The notes beneath the pieces were generated by a model. The model saw only the letters and a list, made by a program, of their open reading frames with translations, did no database searches and was not told the DNA's origin. Shown piece by piece: positions 61,450-64,000 of a stretch of 64,000 nt of DNA (positions are counted from its first letter, which is position 1; the number at the start of each line of letters is the position of its first letter). The stretch is from Radiobacillus kanasensis (GTDB lineage Bacteria > Bacillota > Bacilli > Bacillales > Amphibacillaceae). The stretch is from assembly GCF_021049245.1 (NCBI RefSeq), contig NZ_CP088020.1:874001-938000 (forward strand), in the 5' to 3' direction. Both the position numbers and the translations under genes were made by a program.

Positions 61450-62019
61450 TTGTATAACAGAAATTCGAAACTTCATGCTGTCATTGTTTGCGGCCTATTC
61501 GCAGCAATTACTGCTATTCTGGCACAGGTAGAAATTCCGCTGCCGATTGTACCAATCAGTGGACAAACTTTAGCGGTCGGTTTGACTGCAACCATTATCG
61601 GAAGTAGGTATGGGGCAATTGCTATGGTATGCTATGCCCTTTTAGGAGCTGTTGGATTGCCTGTTTTTGCTGGATTTAAAGGGGGAGCACAGATTTTAAT
61701 CGGGCCAACAGGTGGATATATCTTTGGATTTATTCTTACCGCATATGTAACAGGACTCATTCTTGAAAAAACGAAATTCACAATAACTATGGCAATGATT
61801 GCTAATACCATTGGAATGATCATTACATTGATATTTGGTACTGTTCAATTGAAACTCGTTCTTGATATGACATGGGGACAAGCACTAGGAGCAGGTGTCT
61901 ATCCATTTATAGCCGTCGGTCTTATTAAAGCATTTTTAGCGAGCTGGCTTGGAATAATCGTTAGAAGACGGTTAATACAAGCGAAGTTGATAAATCAAGT
62001 AGATAAAAGAGCTGCTTAA
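61450..62019 (+). CDS. bioY: Biotin transporter BioY (ECF S component)
   Basis: 189 aa with six hydrophobic segments. Family motifs: AQVEIPLPIVPISGQTLAVG in the first loop (residues 25-45), PVFAGFKGGAQILIGPTGGYIFGF (72-95) and the C-terminal FIAVGLIKAFLAS. It imports biotin with the shared ECF module. The start is TTG 61450 with SD GGAGGGG. Repressed by BirA via the operator just upstream. Confidence 0.92.
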   Translation: MYNRNSKLHAVIVCGLFAAITAILAQVEIPLPIVPISGQTLAVGLTATIIGSRYGAIAMVCYALLGAVGLPVFAGFKGGAQILIGPTGGYIFGFILTAYVTGLILEKTKFTITMAMIANTIGMIITLIFGTVQLKLVLDMTWGQALGAGVYPFIAVGLIKAFLASWLGIIVRRRLIQAKLINQVDKRAA

Positions 62020-62222
62020 CGATGAAACTTAATTTCCCTGTTACATAGGTATAGGTGAGAATCTATCAGTTTTCCGAATCGTTAGTTTTTAATTTTGCTA
62101 TTCCTATTCGAACGGACTGTAAAAAGAATCTAAGTGTTACAATCAGTGTAATGGAAAAATGGGGTACAGATTTATTAATCTAGCCCTATTCTCCTACACT
62201 CATTAGGAAAGGAATACGATGC

Positions 62223-62693
62223 ATGATCAGAAGCTTAAAATCAGAGGACTTTTATAGGATTCAATCTGTGATGAATGATTGGTGGGGTGGTCGAGAGATG
62301 ACGCACTTAGCACCCAAATACTTATTTGAACATTTTCAAACGACCAGTTTTGTAGCCGAAGAGAATGGAAAGATGATCGGTTTTTTAGTTGGTTTCCTGT
62401 CTCAGAGCCAGCCGAACGAAGCTTATATTCATTTAATTGCCATTGATCCGAAAAATAGGGGGAATGGGCTGGCAAGTAAGCTTTATGAGACTTTTTTTGC
62501 TGAAGTTGCCAAGTTAGGGGTTCGAACTGTCCGATGTATTACTTCGCCTGTGAACAAGCAATCGATTGCTTATCATACAAGGATTGGCTTTTCCATAGAA
62601 GAAGGCGATAAGGAAATAGAGGGTGTTCCGGTTCATTCTAATTATGATGGGGAAGGGGTCGACCGAGTGTTGTTTGTGAAGCAGTTGGGCTGA
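62223..62693 (+). CDS. GNAT-family N-acetyltransferase
   Basis: 156 aa with a full GNAT fold: HLIAIDPKNRGNGLASKLYETF (acetyl-CoA loop R-G-N-G-L-A) and HTRIGFSIEEGDKE, plus GDGVDRVLF-like C-terminal strand (GEGVDRVLFVK). SD AAAGGA before ATG 62223. Such stand-alone GNATs often act on small amines or protein termini; substrate unknown. Confidence 0.8.
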   Translation: MIRSLKSEDFYRIQSVMNDWWGGREMTHLAPKYLFEHFQTTSFVAEENGKMIGFLVGFLSQSQPNEAYIHLIAIDPKNRGNGLASKLYETFFAEVAKLGVRTVRCITSPVNKQSIAYHTRIGFSIEEGDKEIEGVPVHSNYDGEGVDRVLFVKQLG

Positions 62694-62814
62694 CATTTGG
62701 TTGGTTAGTAAGTGGCTGGATGAGAAGGGGCACAAACAGAAAAACCATTCATTTGTCTTTTCCTTACATATTAGAGATAATGAAAGCAATTACATATAGA
62801 TGGGAGTTACATTC

Positions 62815-63717
62815 ATGGAAAGAGTTCAGCTTGCGGATGATTTATCCTTTTCTCGAATTATTCACGGACTATGGCGTTTGAATGAGTGGAATCACACTCC
62901 GGAAGATACATTGGATTTAATGGAATATTGCTTAGAGTTAGGAATTACAACCTTTGATCATGCGGACATTTACGGTGGATTTCTAAATGAAGAGCTATTC
63001 GGCAAAGTACTAGCTTTAAAGCCAGAATTAAGAAGTAAAATGGAGTTAGTGACAAAGTGTGGCATTGTGTTTAAGTCACCTAGACGTCCACAACATAAAT
63101 CCCATCATTACGATACGAGTAAAAAGCATATATTAGAGTCCGTCGAGAATTCTTTAAAAAATTTGCAAACCGATTATTTAGATACGTTGCTTATTCACCG
63201 TCCGGATCCGTTTATGGACCCTGAGCAAGTGGCAAGTGCTTTCTTGGAGTTAAAGCAAGCGGGAAAAGTACGTCATTTTGGGGTGTCCAACTTTAAGCAG
63301 CACCAATATAACATGCTGCAATCGTATCTGGATTTTAACCTAGTAACCAATCAAATCGAGCTTTCTGCTTACGTGCTGGAAAACTTTGACGATGGTACGG
63401 TCAACTTATGCCAAGAAAAAAGAGTTACACCGATGGCTTGGTCTCCATTAGCTGGCGGAAAGGTTTTCTCGAGCGATGAAGAAAAGGCCAAACGCCTTCG
63501 TACTGCTTTAACGAAAGTGGCAGAGGAACTAGGTGCGGATGGCATCGATCAAGTATTATACGCTTGGTTACTTGCACATCCTGCAACCATTTTGCCGATT
63601 GTTGGGTCTGGTAAAAAAGAACGGATTAAAAAAGCGGTAAAAGCATTGGATTACAAGCTGTCGTTAGATCAATGGTTTGAGATATTACATGCATCGATGG
63701 GATATGAAGTACCTTAG
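62815..63717 (+). CDS. Aldo/keto reductase (YdhF-like)
   Basis: 300 aa from ATG 62815 with SD GGGAG; the ATG at 62800 overlaps that SD. TIM-barrel AKR with tetrad D48 (TFDHADIYGG), Y53, K81 (VTKCGI) and H in LLIHRPDP. NADPH-binding residues are in the C-terminal PIVGSGKKERIKKAVKAL. It resembles E. coli YdhF oxidoreductase. The substrate (a carbonyl) is not predictable. Confidence 0.88.
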   Translation: MERVQLADDLSFSRIIHGLWRLNEWNHTPEDTLDLMEYCLELGITTFDHADIYGGFLNEELFGKVLALKPELRSKMELVTKCGIVFKSPRRPQHKSHHYDTSKKHILESVENSLKNLQTDYLDTLLIHRPDPFMDPEQVASAFLELKQAGKVRHFGVSNFKQHQYNMLQSYLDFNLVTNQIELSAYVLENFDDGTVNLCQEKRVTPMAWSPLAGGKVFSSDEEKAKRLRTALTKVAEELGADGIDQVLYAWLLAHPATILPIVGSGKKERIKKAVKALDYKLSLDQWFEILHASMGYEVP

Positions 63718-63745
63718 AGAGGCGCATTTTGCGCTTCTTTTTTTT
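63716..63745 (+). terminator. Terminator after the aldo/keto reductase gene
   Basis: GAGGCGC-ATTTT-GCGCTTC (one mismatch) followed by a long T-run. The stop codon lies at its 5' edge. Confidence 0.75.
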
Positions 63746-63796
63746 AATACACAGCAATATGTTGGACAGGATAATAAGTAAAAAGGACTTCAACTT

Positions 63797-64000
63797 ATGA
63801 TTGGACTACTTACTGCTATTGTTATTTTTAACATCCTGGCTTACAAAACAAACAAGGATTTGACTCGTAAGGAAATAGCACATATTTGGTGCTTTACGAT
63901 AGCTTTTCAAGCTGTTTTTGATACATACATTGATATTAAATATAATGCGTATTGGTATTTCTCCCCTGATGTAGACTGGATATCGTTGCCTGCTGTTCTT
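63797..64000 (+). CDS. CBO0543-like membrane protein (3' end cut by window)
   Basis: Open from ATG 63797 to the window end, 68 codons. It begins with a membrane helix (MIGLLTAIVIFNILAY), followed by a second near residues 30-42 and the motif FDTYIDIKYNAYWYF, found in the CBO0543 family of Bacillaceae integral membrane proteins. Function unknown. The preceding SD is weak (AAAGGAC, 12 nt upstream). Confidence 0.65.
   Translation, partial: MIGLLTAIVIFNILAYKTNKDLTRKEIAHIWCFTIAFQAVFDTYIDIKYNAYWYFSPDVDWISLPAVL

Overview
The window is chromosomal DNA of a low-GC, endospore-forming Firmicute, best placed in Bacillaceae. Shine-Dalgarno sites are strong and GTG/TTG starts are frequent. Sporulation-linked genes support the placement: a CwlC-type mother-cell amidase, AprX, Sda, and YjcZ/SscA-, YpzI- and DUF1657-type small proteins. 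A preQ1-I riboswitch and a BirA box are also present. I saw no rRNA or tRNA genes and no CRISPR array. The species cannot be named from the sequence alone.

Layout. (1) 1-1136: end-truncated serine hydrolase, then a GC-rich cluster of short perfect palindromes (1350-1664). (2) 1743-10423: a two-operon cluster homologous to the uncharacterised E. coli yhf locus (YhfZ regulator, PHP hydrolase, PLP enzymes YhfS and YhfX, phosphomutase-like YhfW; then an added amidase, PRD protein YhfY, YhfU, membrane protein YhfT). Both promoters carry the same TATAC-N8-GTATA palindrome next to a near-consensus cre. (3) 10870-19143: cell-wall amidase/glucosaminidase, AprX, MFS pump, NAD(P)-binding protein, a PemK-type toxin-antitoxin pair, methyltransferase, alpha/beta hydrolase. 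(4) 19833-27898: complete Wadjet anti-plasmid operon jetABCD. (5) 28371-30811: two short-chain dehydrogenases flanking a MarR regulator, and a decayed UPF0158 gene. (6) 30921-32451: an RRNPP-type regulator with an overlapping secreted pheromone precursor in which the peptide EDEEVGGLK occurs twice; the regulator's N-terminus is out of frame at an AT tract. (7) 32891-40940: GGDEF/EAL protein whose terminator is split by an IS3-family element; a HepT/MntA pair with a frameshifted toxin; and an uncharacterised gene cut in two by an IS1182-family element with 18-bp target repeats, divergent from a vWA-domain gene. (8) 40986-45375: haem-stress module hssRS-hrtBA with an extra 4-TM gene and a recognisable HssR box. 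(9) 45543-64000: mostly housekeeping and stress genes, including rocA, a DUF421/DUF4363/DUF1657 group, riboswitch-controlled queF-yhhQ, psuKG, an S2P-type protease, an orphan LytTR regulator, sda and bioY.

Working together. The yhf genes look like one inducible, catabolite-repressed pathway: permease, amidase, metal hydrolase, phosphomutase-like enzyme and two PLP enzymes, sensed by YhfZ. Wadjet, PemK and HepT/MntA form a defence and addiction component between 16 and 38 kb. The two insertion sequences, two frameshifted genes, one broken gene and one decayed gene between 30 and 40 kb mark that stretch as the most plastic part of the window.
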